Shown here one piece after another: positions 56,845 through 64,000 of a stretch of DNA of 64,000 nucleotides. This DNA comes from JACVRW01 sp963808545 (GTDB lineage: Bacteria; Actinomycetota; Thermoleophilia; Solirubrobacterales; Thermoleophilaceae). Positions within the stretch are counted from its first letter, which is position 1. Each line of letters starts with the position of its first letter. The translations under genes were made by a program, and so were the position numbers. The DNA lies in the NCBI GenBank assembly GCA_963808545.1, contig CAWEGB010000004.1:1-64000 (forward strand). The letters run 5' to 3'. The notes beneath the pieces were generated by a model. That model searched no databases and was not told the origin of the DNA. It saw only the letters and a program-made list of their open reading frames with translations.

Positions 56845-57663
56845 CTAGCAGGGTCCGGCCTTGGTGGCCGTCGCCTTCTCGTTCTCGAGGTTGACGAACT
56901 CGACGCGAACGGTGCGTTTCTTACCCTTACATCCGATCTTCGAGTAGTAGCCGACCGTCCTGGTCTTGCCCTTGATCTTGGTCTTGGCCTTCTTCAGCAC
57001 GACGTTCGAGCTGACGTCGATCACTGCATTCGACAGCCCGGGCAGCGGCTCGTACAGGTTCCTCTGCACGTCGAAGCGCAGCTCGCTGGTCTTGAGGCCC
57101 TCGACCTTCACGTTGACGAACTTGGCCTTGATCGTCTCGTTGATCGGGTTGGGGCAGCCGCCTTCCGGCTCCTGACCCGGACCGCCGTCGAGGCGAATGG
57201 CCATCCCGCCCAGCTTGCCGGCGTCGGACAGGTTGTACAGACGCAGCCGCAGGTTGCACGGGACCTGCGCAGCGGGATCGCGGACGGAGCTCGCGCCGAA
57301 CTGGTTGCGCACGATGCCCTTGCCCAGCGCTGCCTTGTCGCACTTGGACGACGGATCCGGGAGCTGGGAGGCCTGGGAGAACTTGCAGGCCTTGAACAGC
57401 TTCGGATAGGTCACGAGACCCTCCGGCGCAATGCGGTACTGCTTGATGGGCGTCGGCCGCAGACCGCCAACCGCTCCCACCTCGTAGCCGAAACCGAGCT
57501 TCGCCGGCTTGGGCTTCGACGGACTGCCCTTGCCCGCCGGCGTCGCGGTCGCGAGATCGACCTTATAAGTGTTGTCCCCTACCTGGCCCTGCGCATAGGC
57601 GATGCTTACGCCCAGCACTAGAACCGCCACGGCGCTCGCCGCAGCGATCAAACGCTTTCGCAT
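56845..57663 (-). CDS. Secreted hypothetical protein, paralog of the previous gene
   Basis: 272 aa. ATG 57663 has a strong GGAGGAGGA. Signal peptide MRKRLIAAASAVAVLVLGVS, cut near AYA-Q. Parallel features with the paralog: KPKPAKLGFGYEVG, APEGLVTYPKLFKACKFSQA, KCDKAALGKGIVRNQFG, PLPGLSNAVIDVSSNVVLKK and a C-terminal IGCKGKKRTVRVEFVNLENE. Six or more cysteines. Each copy has its own terminator and ribosome site, so they are separate transcription units. Confidence 0.8.
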   Translation of the reverse strand: MRKRLIAAASAVAVLVLGVSIAYAQGQVGDNTYKVDLATATPAGKGSPSKPKPAKLGFGYEVGAVGGLRPTPIKQYRIAPEGLVTYPKLFKACKFSQASQLPDPSSKCDKAALGKGIVRNQFGASSVRDPAAQVPCNLRLRLYNLSDAGKLGGMAIRLDGGPGQEPEGGCPNPINETIKAKFVNVKVEGLKTSELRFDVQRNLYEPLPGLSNAVIDVSSNVVLKKAKTKIKGKTRTVGYYSKIGCKGKKRTVRVEFVNLENEKATATKAGPC

Positions 57664-57749
57664 TCCTCCTCCTGAAGGTGGTACGTCGGTTAGAACCCCA
57701 GCTTCGGGCCACCCTATAACACCTTGGCGCGTTCGAGTTGCGGTAAGCC

Positions 57750-58568
57750 ATGCGGCATTCTTTGTCGATGCGGCCGCCCGATGGAGCCGAGATCTACGCC
57801 CCCGAGTTCCCGGCGAAGATGGACTGGCTGAACGTTGCCTTCCTCAGAATGAACACCCTGATGGGCCGCGGGGCCGTGCTGGTCGAGTTCTGGGACTTCG
57901 CCCGGGTCAACTCGCTTCGCACCCTGCCCTATCTGGTCGAGTGGCACCGGCGCTACCGCGATGACGGCCTGAGGGTGATCGGGGTCCACTCCCCCGGGTA
58001 CTCGTTCGGGCGTGATCCCGAGCTGGTGGCCCGCGCGGTCGAGCGGCTGGAGGTGCCGTACGCCGTGCTGCTCGATCCGAGCCTCGAGGTGTGGCGTCTC
58101 TACGGCAACCGGGGCTGGCCAGGGCGCTACCTGTTCGACCGCACCGGCAAGCTCGCCTTCATCCACTACGGCGAGGGCGAGTACGGCGCCACCGAGCGGG
58201 CGATCGGCGAATGCCTCGACCTCGATGTCGAGCCGATGGCGCCGCTGCGCTCCGAGGACGAACCCGGCGTGCTGCTCGAGCCGCAGACCGCGGACATAGC
58301 TCTGCCCGCGGACCGCGAGCGCCTGGAGCTGGTGCGCGACTGGACCGACGGCGAGGACTGGATCGAAGCGGCCGACGCCGGGGCCGCGGCCGGCTTCGGC
58401 TTTCGCGGCGGAGGCGCCTACGCCGTGTTGTCAGGCGAGGGCGTCGAGCCCGGGCTGCATGAGGTGGACTCCGGCGTGGTGGAGGCCGAGAGCCCCGGCC
58501 TGCGCCTGCACGGCGTTCAGTTCACGCCTGCGCCGCCAGGGCGCGACGGATCTCCCGCGGGAGCATGA
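57750..58568 (+). CDS. Thioredoxin-fold DipZ-like protein without the CxxC motif
   Basis: 272 aa. LVEFWDFARVNSLRTLPYLV aligns with the DipZ/TlpA pattern FWTYSCINCLRTLPYL, but both cysteines are replaced (Arg and Ser). The rest of the fold is kept: LRVIGVHSPGYSFGRDPELV, YAVLLDPSLEVWRLYGNRGW, PGRYLFDRTGKLAFIHYGEG and EYGATERAIGECLDLD. The C-terminal ligand-binding domain of DipZ is shortened. No signal peptide or DsbD membrane part. Redox exchange is therefore unlikely. The 3' end overlaps ispH by 47 nt. Confidence 0.8.
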   Translation: MRHSLSMRPPDGAEIYAPEFPAKMDWLNVAFLRMNTLMGRGAVLVEFWDFARVNSLRTLPYLVEWHRRYRDDGLRVIGVHSPGYSFGRDPELVARAVERLEVPYAVLLDPSLEVWRLYGNRGWPGRYLFDRTGKLAFIHYGEGEYGATERAIGECLDLDVEPMAPLRSEDEPGVLLEPQTADIALPADRERLELVRDWTDGEDWIEAADAGAAAGFGFRGGGAYAVLSGEGVEPGLHEVDSGVVEAESPGLRLHGVQFTPAPPGRDGSPAGA

Positions 58569-59481
58569 AGCGCACGTCCTCCTGGACGACCTCGAACTCG
58601 GAGACCTCGGAGGTCCCGCGAGCGCGGAAGAACTCGACCAGGCGTTGAACGAGCTCTTCGGGTGCGCTCGCCCCGGAGCTGATCCCCACCACCCGCTTCC
58701 CCTCGAGCCACTCCTCCTCGACCTGGGTCTCGTTGTCGATGAGGTGCGAGTCCGCGCCGTGGTCGCGCGCCACCTCCACCAGGCGGTTGGAGTTGGACGA
58801 GTTGCGTGACCCGATGACCAGCACGAGGTCGCACTCGCGCGCCATCTGGCGAACGGCCATCTGGCGGTTGGTGGTGGCGTAACAGATGTCGTCGGACTTG
58901 GGGCCCGTGATGTTGGGGAAGCGCTCGCGCAGACGGCGGATGATGCGGTCGGTCTCGTCGACCGACAGGGTGGTCTGGGTGAGGTAGGCCACGCGGTCCG
59001 GATCCTCGAGCTCGAGGTTGTCCACGTCCTCCTCGGTCTCCACCAGCACGAAATGGTCGGGCGCCTCGCCCATCGTGCCCTCGACCTCCTCGTGGCCGGC
59101 GTGTCCGATGAGCACGATCGTGTAGCCCTCGGCGGCGAACTTCTTGGCCTCCACGTGCACCTTGGTCACGAGCGGACAGGTGGCGTCGATCGTCTTCAGC
59201 CGTCGCGTCTCGGCGTTCGCGTGGACCGAGGGGGACACGCCGTGGGCGGAGAAGACCACGGTCTTGCCGGCGGGGACCTCGGTCTCCTCCTCGACGAAGA
59301 TCGCGCCGCGCTCGCGCAATTGCTCCACCACGTGCTTGTTGTGGACGATTTCCTTGCGCACGTAGACCGGCGGGCCGTAGAGCTCGAGCGCGCGCTCGAC
59401 CGTCTGGACGGCCCGGTCGACGCCCGCGCAGTACCCGCGCGGCGCAGCCAGCAGAAGCTTGTCGGGTGCGGCGGCCACCAT
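58522..59481 (-). CDS. ispH: 4-hydroxy-3-methylbut-2-enyl diphosphate reductase
   Basis: 319 aa. Last step of the MEP isoprenoid pathway. Three [4Fe-4S] ligands: LAAPRGYCAGVDRAVQTVER, KTIDATCPLVTKVHVEAKKF and KSDDICYATTNRQMAVRQMA; catalytic-site segments IVHNKHVVEQL and GISSGASAPEELVQRL. ATG 59481 is 5 nt after TAGCCT (59492-59487), so the mRNA is probably leaderless. Depends on the Fe-S clusters made by the SUF genes in the window. Confidence 0.96.
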   Translation of the reverse strand: MVAAAPDKLLLAAPRGYCAGVDRAVQTVERALELYGPPVYVRKEIVHNKHVVEQLRERGAIFVEEETEVPAGKTVVFSAHGVSPSVHANAETRRLKTIDATCPLVTKVHVEAKKFAAEGYTIVLIGHAGHEEVEGTMGEAPDHFVLVETEEDVDNLELEDPDRVAYLTQTTLSVDETDRIIRRLRERFPNITGPKSDDICYATTNRQMAVRQMARECDLVLVIGSRNSSNSNRLVEVARDHGADSHLIDNETQVEEEWLEGKRVVGISSGASAPEELVQRLVEFFRARGTSEVSEFEVVQEDVRFMLPREIRRALAAQA

Positions 59482-59483
59482 CT

Positions 59484-60406
59484 CCAAGGCTAGCGACGCT
59501 CAGAGACCCGCGCAGAAGCTCATACACGGTCTCGCCGACCGCGTCGACGCTGCGCTCCGAGACCGCGCTCAGGTCGTCGCACGTGCGGTGCCAGCACGGG
59601 AAGTCGAAGTCGATCAGGTCGATCGAGGGCACACCGCGGCGCAGGAACGGGATGTGGTCGTCGAGAATCCCGCCCTGAGTGGCGTCCGGGAACACGCGGC
59701 CGGCTCCCACCCGCCGGGCCGCCGCCCTGAGCTTGCGCCAGAGGCGCTCGTTCGAGTAGGCCTCGCGAGGAATTCGCAGCCGGCGCTCGCCCACGAAGTC
59801 GAGCAGCACCATCGCCCGGGCGTCGTCGAAGCGCGGCGCGGCGACCTTGGCCCCCCTCAGGCCGAGCTGCCGGAACGCCGTATCCGGAGCGCCGCGCGGG
59901 CTCTCCTCGCCGTCGAAGAAGACGAAGTGGATGGTGTGGCGAGGCCGGCGCAGCGTGCGGGCGAGCTCGGCCACGACCGCCGTGCCGGACGCGCCGTCGT
60001 TGGCGCCGAGGAACCCGGGCAGGTCCTTGGTGTCGTAGTGCGCGCCCACGACGACGTAGCCGGGCTCGCGGCCCCGCACGGTGCCGATGACGTTCCGCAG
60101 CCCGCCGGGAACGCGCTGGTATCGGCCGCGCGGCACCAGCTCCTTCAGGCGGGCGCCCAGCTCGCGCGAGGCCGGCGAGCCCGCGGGCCGGGGACCGAGC
60201 TCCACCTGCTCGACCAGCAGGTCGAAGGCGGCGGCGCCGTCGAAGCGATCGATGTTCGCGCGCGGCGCGGGCCGTGAGGCAGCGCCGTCTGCCTCGCCGT
60301 CGGTGAACGGGAGGTTGTCGGTGGCCACGAGCGCGACGAGCACGAGGCCGAGCAGCACCTGGAGGGCGAGCACGATTCCCAGAAGCTTCACAGACGGGAT
60401 TCTCAC
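59484..60406 (-). CDS. M28-family zinc peptidase, C-terminal stop not found
   Basis: From GTG 60406 (or 60418). N-terminal membrane anchor (VKLLGIVLALQVLLGLVLVA), then glutaminyl-cyclase/M28 motifs: YVVVGAHYDTKDLPGFLGAN (His, Asp), DGASGTAVVAELARTL, VFFDGEESPRGAPD (Glu-Glu), IDLIDFDFPCWHRTCDD (His). The domain ends at VDAVGETVYELLR near 59,530, the normal length of about 300 aa. No stop follows in frame until 58,517; the extra 330 codons are an Arg-rich shadow of ispH. A stop is available one frame over near 59,508, so a late indel or a mutated stop is likely. The end coordinate is approximate. Confidence 0.72.
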
Positions 60407-60409
60407 GGG

Positions 60410-60415
60410 TAGGCT
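60410..60415 (+). promoter_or_regulatory. -10 element TAGGCT of the WS/DGAT gene, leaderless
   Basis: TAGGCT followed by 7 nt and GTG 60423. It overlaps the start region of the divergent M28 gene. Confidence 0.5.
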
Positions 60416-60422
60416 CACCGCG

Positions 60423-61889
60423 GTGGGCGACCAGGGCCACATGCAGGGTCACAAGGACCGCCTGACGGCCATCGACGCCTCCTTCCTACACCAGGAGAAG
60501 CAGGCGTCGCACATGCACGTCGGGGCGCTCGTGATCTTCGAGGGCCCACCGCCCGGACGAGACGAATTCTGTGCTCACCTCGAGTCGCGGCTTCACCTGG
60601 TGCCGCGCTACCGCCAGAAGCTCGCAGTGCCGCGGCTCGAGATGGGCCGGCCCTTCTGGGTCGACGACCCGAGCTTCAACCTCGACTACCACGTGCGCCA
60701 TACCGGTCTGCCCAAGCCCGGCAGCGACGACCAGCTGCGGCAGCTCGTGGGACGCATCTTCTCCCAGCGGCTCGACCGGTCGAAGCCGCTGTGGGAGTTG
60801 TGGATCGTCCAGGGCCTCGAGCGGGGCCGCTTCGCACTGATCTCGAAGACCCACCACGCGCTCGTGGACGGAGTGGCGGGCGTGGACATCGCCACCGTCC
60901 TGTTCGACCTCTCCCCCGTTCCCGCCGAGACCGGCGAAGACGACGATCGCTGGGTGGCGCAGCCCGAGCCGTCGGACGCCGAGCTGGTGGCCGAGGGCAT
61001 CAAGGGGCTCGTGCGAACCCCGTTCGCCCTGGCCGGCAGCGCTATGGGCGCTGCGCAGAATCCGAGCCGCACACTCAGCCGGGCGCGCGAGGCCGCCGAG
61101 GGCGTGGGCGAGGTGGTGTGGGCGGGCCTCAACCCGGCGCCGGACGTCCCGCTCAACGTCGAGATCGGCTCCCACCGCAGGGTGTGGTGGGTGCAGAGCC
61201 GCCTGGCCGACTTCAAGGAGATCAAGGACGCGTTGGGGGGAACGGTCAACGACGCGGTGCTGGCCGTGGTGGCGGGCGCGCTCGGAAGCTGGCTGCGCGA
61301 GCGCGGCCTGCGGACCGAGGGACTGGAGCTGAGGGCACTCGTGCCGGTGTCGATCCGCCACGAGGACGACCACGGGACGCTCGGCAACCGCATCGCCGCG
61401 ATGCGCGGTCCGCTGCCGGTATACGCGCGCGACCCGGTGGAGCGCCTCGCCATCGTCCAGGAGGGCATGGGCCATCTGAAGGAGTCGAAGCAGGCCCTCG
61501 GCGCCGAGGTGATCTCCGGCCTCCAGGACTTCGCGCCGCCGACGCTTCTGGCGCAGGCCTCCCGGCTCAACTTCTCGACCCGGCTGTTCAACCTGATCGT
61601 GACCAACGTGCCGGGTCCGCAGTTCCCGCTCTACATCCTTGGGCGCGAGATGGAGGAGATCGTGCCGATCGCCTTCCTGCCGGAGAACCATGCGCTCGCG
61701 ATCGCGATCATGAGCTACAACGGCAAGGTCGACTTCGGGCTGCTCGGCGACTACGACGCCATGGCCGACATCGAATCCGTGGGTAAGCACGTGGAGGAGT
61801 CACTCGACGCGCTGCTCAAGGCGGCCCGCAAGCAGAGCGAGAAGGCGGCACGGGCCAACGGCGGCAAGAAGAGCGCCGCGAAGGCGTAG
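60423..61889 (+). CDS. Wax ester synthase/diacylglycerol acyltransferase (WS/DGAT)
   Basis: 488 aa from GTG 60423, chosen by the leaderless promoter. LTAIDASFLHQEKQASHMHV, the catalytic ISKTHHALVDGVAGVDIATV (HHxxxDG), LGGTVNDAVLAVVAGALGSW, VPVSIRHEDDHGTLGNRIAA, IVTNVPGPQFPLYILGREME and a C-terminal Lys/Ala-rich tail. Makes triacylglycerol or wax esters from acyl-CoA. The tail resembles the basic tails that help such enzymes bind lipid bodies. Confidence 0.93.
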   Translation: MGDQGHMQGHKDRLTAIDASFLHQEKQASHMHVGALVIFEGPPPGRDEFCAHLESRLHLVPRYRQKLAVPRLEMGRPFWVDDPSFNLDYHVRHTGLPKPGSDDQLRQLVGRIFSQRLDRSKPLWELWIVQGLERGRFALISKTHHALVDGVAGVDIATVLFDLSPVPAETGEDDDRWVAQPEPSDAELVAEGIKGLVRTPFALAGSAMGAAQNPSRTLSRAREAAEGVGEVVWAGLNPAPDVPLNVEIGSHRRVWWVQSRLADFKEIKDALGGTVNDAVLAVVAGALGSWLRERGLRTEGLELRALVPVSIRHEDDHGTLGNRIAAMRGPLPVYARDPVERLAIVQEGMGHLKESKQALGAEVISGLQDFAPPTLLAQASRLNFSTRLFNLIVTNVPGPQFPLYILGREMEEIVPIAFLPENHALAIAIMSYNGKVDFGLLGDYDAMADIESVGKHVEESLDALLKAARKQSEKAARANGGKKSAAKA

Positions 61890-61940
61890 GTCCTCCGGCG
61901 TCCCGGGCCGCGGGGCACAGGTAGCTAGGGTGCCCGTCCG

Positions 61941-63701
61941 ATGAAGAAGCTGACGATCCTCACGGCGACGGTCACGATCGGCGTTCTCGCCCCTGCTGCC
62001 GCCGCCGCTCCGCCCCAGCCGTTCGGGCACCCCTGCAGCCCGCAGAACGACACGCTGTTCTGCCCCACGACGAGCGACGCCCAGCGCGTGCCGAGCTTCG
62101 ACGGCGTGCCGCTCGACGTGGACGTGACGCTCCCGCCGACGGGCGACGGTCCGTTCCCGGCCGTCGTGATGCTGCACGGCTGGGGCGGGAGCAAGTCCGC
62201 CTTCCAGTCGCCGACCCCGGAGGGCAACGGCGGCGCCAGCTACCACTACAACAACACCTACTTCGCCCGGCAGGGGTACGCGGTGATCACGCCGTCGGCG
62301 CGCGGCTTCGGACGCTCGTGCGGGGCGGCCGGGTCGCGCGCGCCCGGCGCCTGTGACCGCGGCTGGGTGCGCCTGGCCGACCAGCGCTACGAGGTGCGCG
62401 ACGTCCAGCACCTGCTGGGGCGCCTGGTGGACGAGCGCGTGGTGCGGGCGGACGCCCTGGGCGTGACGGGCATCTCCTACGGCGGGATCCAGAGCCACAG
62501 CCTGGCCCGTCTCCGTGACCGGATTCGCCTGCAGGACGGGTCCTACCGCCGTTGGCGCAGCCCGGCAGGCCGCCGGCTGCGGATCGCCGCCGCCTGGGCG
62601 CGCTGGGGCGCGACCGACCTGACCTCCGCGCTCACGCCCAACGGGCGCTTCCTCGACACCGAGAAGGCGCCCAGAGCGCAGAGCCGGTCCCCGCTCGGCA
62701 TCTACAAGAAGAGCTACAACCAGGGCCTGCTGCTGCTGGGCAGGACGACCGGCTTTATCGCGCCGGCGGGCGGACCGTTCGACACGGATCTCCTGGGCTG
62801 GGCCGACGAGGCGGACTCCGGTGAGCCCTACGGCGCGCAGGAGGGTCGGATCGCACGCGAGCTGACCAACTACCACAGCTCGGCCGGGCTGTCGGGGACT
62901 CCCGCCCCGCTGCTCGTGCAGAACGGCTGGACCGATGACCTGTTCCCGGCGCCCGAGGCGCTGCGCGCCTACCGCACCTACGAGAACGCCAGAGGGGCAC
63001 GCGTGTCGTACCAGTTCGGCGATCTCGGCCACTCGCGTGGGGCGAACAAGCCGGCCGTCGATCGCTACTTCAACGATCGGGGCGCCGCGTTCTTCGCCGC
63101 CCACCTGAAGGGCGAGGGCCGGGCCCCGCGGCACAACGCGGTCACCGCGTTCACCCAGACCTGCCCCTTCGAGACGCCGGCGGGCGGCCCCATCCGGGCA
63201 CGAAGCTGGGACCGCCTTCACCCGAGGACGGCCGGCATGGCGGCGCTTCCCGGGCAGACGATCACCTCGAGCGGCGGCAACCCGGCGACGGCCAGGGCCT
63301 ACGACCAGTTGACCGGCGCCAACTCCTGCCTGCAGGTCGCGGCCGAACGGGCGCCCGGGACGGCGATCGTGCAGCGGAGCTTCGCGCGGGCGTTCACTCT
63401 GCTCGGCCAGCCCACCGTGCGGGCGCGGGTCAGGACGAAGGCCCGCGGCGCCACGATCGTGGCCCGCCTGTGGGACGTCCACCAGGGCCGGCAGACGCTG
63501 GTGGGCCGCGGGGCCTATCGCCTCACCGACCGACAGCAGGGCCGCATCGTGTTCCAGCTGTGGGGCAACGGCTGGCGCTTCGGCCCTGGCCACCAGGCCA
63601 AGCTCGAGCTGCTGGGCTCCGACCCGAACTTCATGCGGCCGAGCAACTTCAGCTTCCGGGTGAGAATCTCCCGGATCGGTGTGAGGCTGCCGGGCCGGTG
63701 A
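61941..63701 (+). CDS. Secreted S15/CocE-type alpha/beta hydrolase
   Basis: 586 aa. Signal peptide MKKLTILTATVTIGVLAPAA, cut after AAA. Alpha/beta-hydrolase core: VVMLHGWGGSKSAFQSPTPE (oxyanion), YAVITPSARGFGRSCGAAGS, nucleophile in GVTGISYGGIQSHSLARLRD (GxSxG), Asp in LVQNGWTDDLFPAPEALRAY, His in FGDLGHSRGANKPAVDRYF; then a C-terminal jelly-roll (PexC-like) domain around VARLWDVHQGRQTLVGRGAY. X-Pro dipeptidyl-peptidase or acyl-esterase activity possible. TAGGGT at 61926-61931 is 9 nt before the ATG. Next gene overlaps (GTGA). Confidence 0.88.
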   Translation: MKKLTILTATVTIGVLAPAAAAAPPQPFGHPCSPQNDTLFCPTTSDAQRVPSFDGVPLDVDVTLPPTGDGPFPAVVMLHGWGGSKSAFQSPTPEGNGGASYHYNNTYFARQGYAVITPSARGFGRSCGAAGSRAPGACDRGWVRLADQRYEVRDVQHLLGRLVDERVVRADALGVTGISYGGIQSHSLARLRDRIRLQDGSYRRWRSPAGRRLRIAAAWARWGATDLTSALTPNGRFLDTEKAPRAQSRSPLGIYKKSYNQGLLLLGRTTGFIAPAGGPFDTDLLGWADEADSGEPYGAQEGRIARELTNYHSSAGLSGTPAPLLVQNGWTDDLFPAPEALRAYRTYENARGARVSYQFGDLGHSRGANKPAVDRYFNDRGAAFFAAHLKGEGRAPRHNAVTAFTQTCPFETPAGGPIRARSWDRLHPRTAGMAALPGQTITSSGGNPATARAYDQLTGANSCLQVAAERAPGTAIVQRSFARAFTLLGQPTVRARVRTKARGATIVARLWDVHQGRQTLVGRGAYRLTDRQQGRIVFQLWGNGWRFGPGHQAKLELLGSDPNFMRPSNFSFRVRISRIGVRLPGR

Positions 63702-64000
63702 CCGAAGGGCGCGCCAGGGCGGGCGAGGTGGAGATCGCCTACCAGACGATCGGAGACCCCTCCGGGCCGGCACTGCTGCTGGTGATGGGGCTCGGCATGC
63801 AGCTCATCCACTGGGATCTCGAGCTGTGCGAGGCGCTTGCCGAGCGCGGGTTTCACGTGATCCGCTTCGACAACCGTGACGCGGGCCTGTCCACGTCGAT
63901 CGACGCGCCGGTGCCGCCCGTGATGCGCGCCATGGCCGGCTTCCACATCGATGCGCCCTACCTGCTGGCCGACATGGCCGACGACGGCTTCGGCCTGCTC
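63698..64000 (+). CDS. Alpha/beta hydrolase, truncated by the window end
   Basis: First 101 residues from GTG 63698, overlapping the upstream stop. GEVEIAYQTIGDPSGPALLL, VMGLGMQLIHWDLELCEALA, and VIRFDNRDAGLSTSIDAPVP match the N-terminus of the fold-family that includes aclacinomycin methylesterase-type hydrolases. The catalytic Ser lies beyond the window. Confidence 0.85.
   Translation, partial: MTEGRARAGEVEIAYQTIGDPSGPALLLVMGLGMQLIHWDLELCEALAERGFHVIRFDNRDAGLSTSIDAPVPPVMRAMAGFHIDAPYLLADMADDGFGLL

Noticed and set aside
58517..60442. A 641-codon minus-strand protein combining M28 peptidase and a long Arg-rich domain
   Set aside because: The second half is the shadow of ispH in another frame, with composition unlike any protein domain.
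60486..61790. Minus-strand 434-codon open frame opposite the WS/DGAT gene
   Set aside because: His/Arg-rich shadow; the plus-strand gene carries HHxxxDG and all family motifs.
61800..63773. Minus-strand 657-codon open frame opposite the S15-type hydrolase
   Set aside because: Shadow of a high-GC gene; no signal, domain or ribosome site.
1..64000. tRNA, rRNA, CRISPR array or prophage genes
   Set aside because: No cloverleaf-like sequence with a GTTCGA arm, no regularly spaced repeats, no integrase, capsid or terminase genes were seen by eye.

Overview
The window is GC-rich actinobacterial DNA but it does not read as one genome. Bases 1 to about 12,650 carry fatty-acid/sterol-type catabolic genes (thiolase, DUF35 protein, two acyl-CoA dehydrogenases, two amidohydrolases, SDR, crotonase), a DUF222-HNH gene and a toxin-antitoxin-like pair, most of them broken by single-base indels. 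From about 12,650 to 64,000 the genes are almost all intact, tightly packed, joined by GTGA/ATGA overlaps and often started without a Shine-Dalgarno. The gene set there (RNase PH-MurI, SUF, CysM/CysO/Mec, TatA with Tat-type ferritin-like proteins, two large secreted paralogs) suggests Actinomycetota, probably Thermoleophilia (Solirubrobacterales-like). The first part looks more like Acidimicrobiia or a related actinobacterium. Both placements are inferences from gene content. The join falls inside rph, which loses its stop codon and runs into half of a crotonase gene, so linkage across 12,650 should not be trusted.

Layout. 0.1-3.2 kb (minus): thiolase, DUF35, amidohydrolase. 3.3-4.9 kb (minus): acyl-CoA dehydrogenase and VOC protein, divergent from an unknown 270-aa gene across a palindromic operator. 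5.9-8.8 kb: truncated GNAT, DUF222-HNH gene and a leaderless nucleotidyltransferase toxin-antitoxin-like pair. 8.8-12.2 kb: SDR and acyl-CoA dehydrogenase divergent from an amidohydrolase across a second copy of the same operator. 12.25-14.2 kb: crotonase fragment | rph-murI. 14.5-18.6 kb: Flp-type pilin, asnB, glycosyltransferase and a SPOR membrane protein. 18.6-21.6 kb: HDAC-like deacetylase divergent from nadB plus a flavin reductase. 21.6-26.4 kb: Zn-finger-like unknown, hyuA-hyuB and a HIBADH-like dehydrogenase. 26.4-29.4 kb: DUF1802, DUF2237 and an ECF sigma with a membrane beta-propeller partner. 29.5-32.4 kb: PadR regulator with twin operators facing a methyltransferase-FAD monooxygenase pair. 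32.4-36.8 kb: metalloprotease, two acyl-CoA dehydrogenases, DUF2007 and a JAMM protease. 36.8-38.4 kb: two Tat-exported ferritin-like proteins, TatA and a VOC protein. 38.4-42.2 kb: CysM, then MoeZ-like E1, CysO, cupin and isochorismatase-like hydrolase. 42.3-46.3 kb: NarL-type two-component system, AbiEi/DUF559 protein, SCO1 and an aminoglycoside-type nucleotidyltransferase. 46.4-53.6 kb: Rrf2-SufC-SufD-SufS-SufU, a three-gene insertion, then SufB. 53.6-64 kb: small unknowns, SpoIIM-like membrane protein, truncated lipase, two secreted paralogs, redox-dead thioredoxin-fold protein, IspH, M28 peptidase, WS/DGAT, an S15/CocE-type hydrolase and the start of another alpha/beta hydrolase.

Two systems stand out. 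One is protein-thiocarboxylate cysteine synthesis: the JAMM protease (Mec+), CysO, its E1/rhodanese activator and CysM all lie within 6 kb, and CysO ends in Gly-Gly-Ala rather than Gly-Gly. The other is sulfur mobilisation for Fe-S clusters (Rrf2 plus SUF). CysM and the E1 gene share a promoter-proximal box. No tRNA, rRNA, CRISPR array, complete insertion sequence or prophage was seen.
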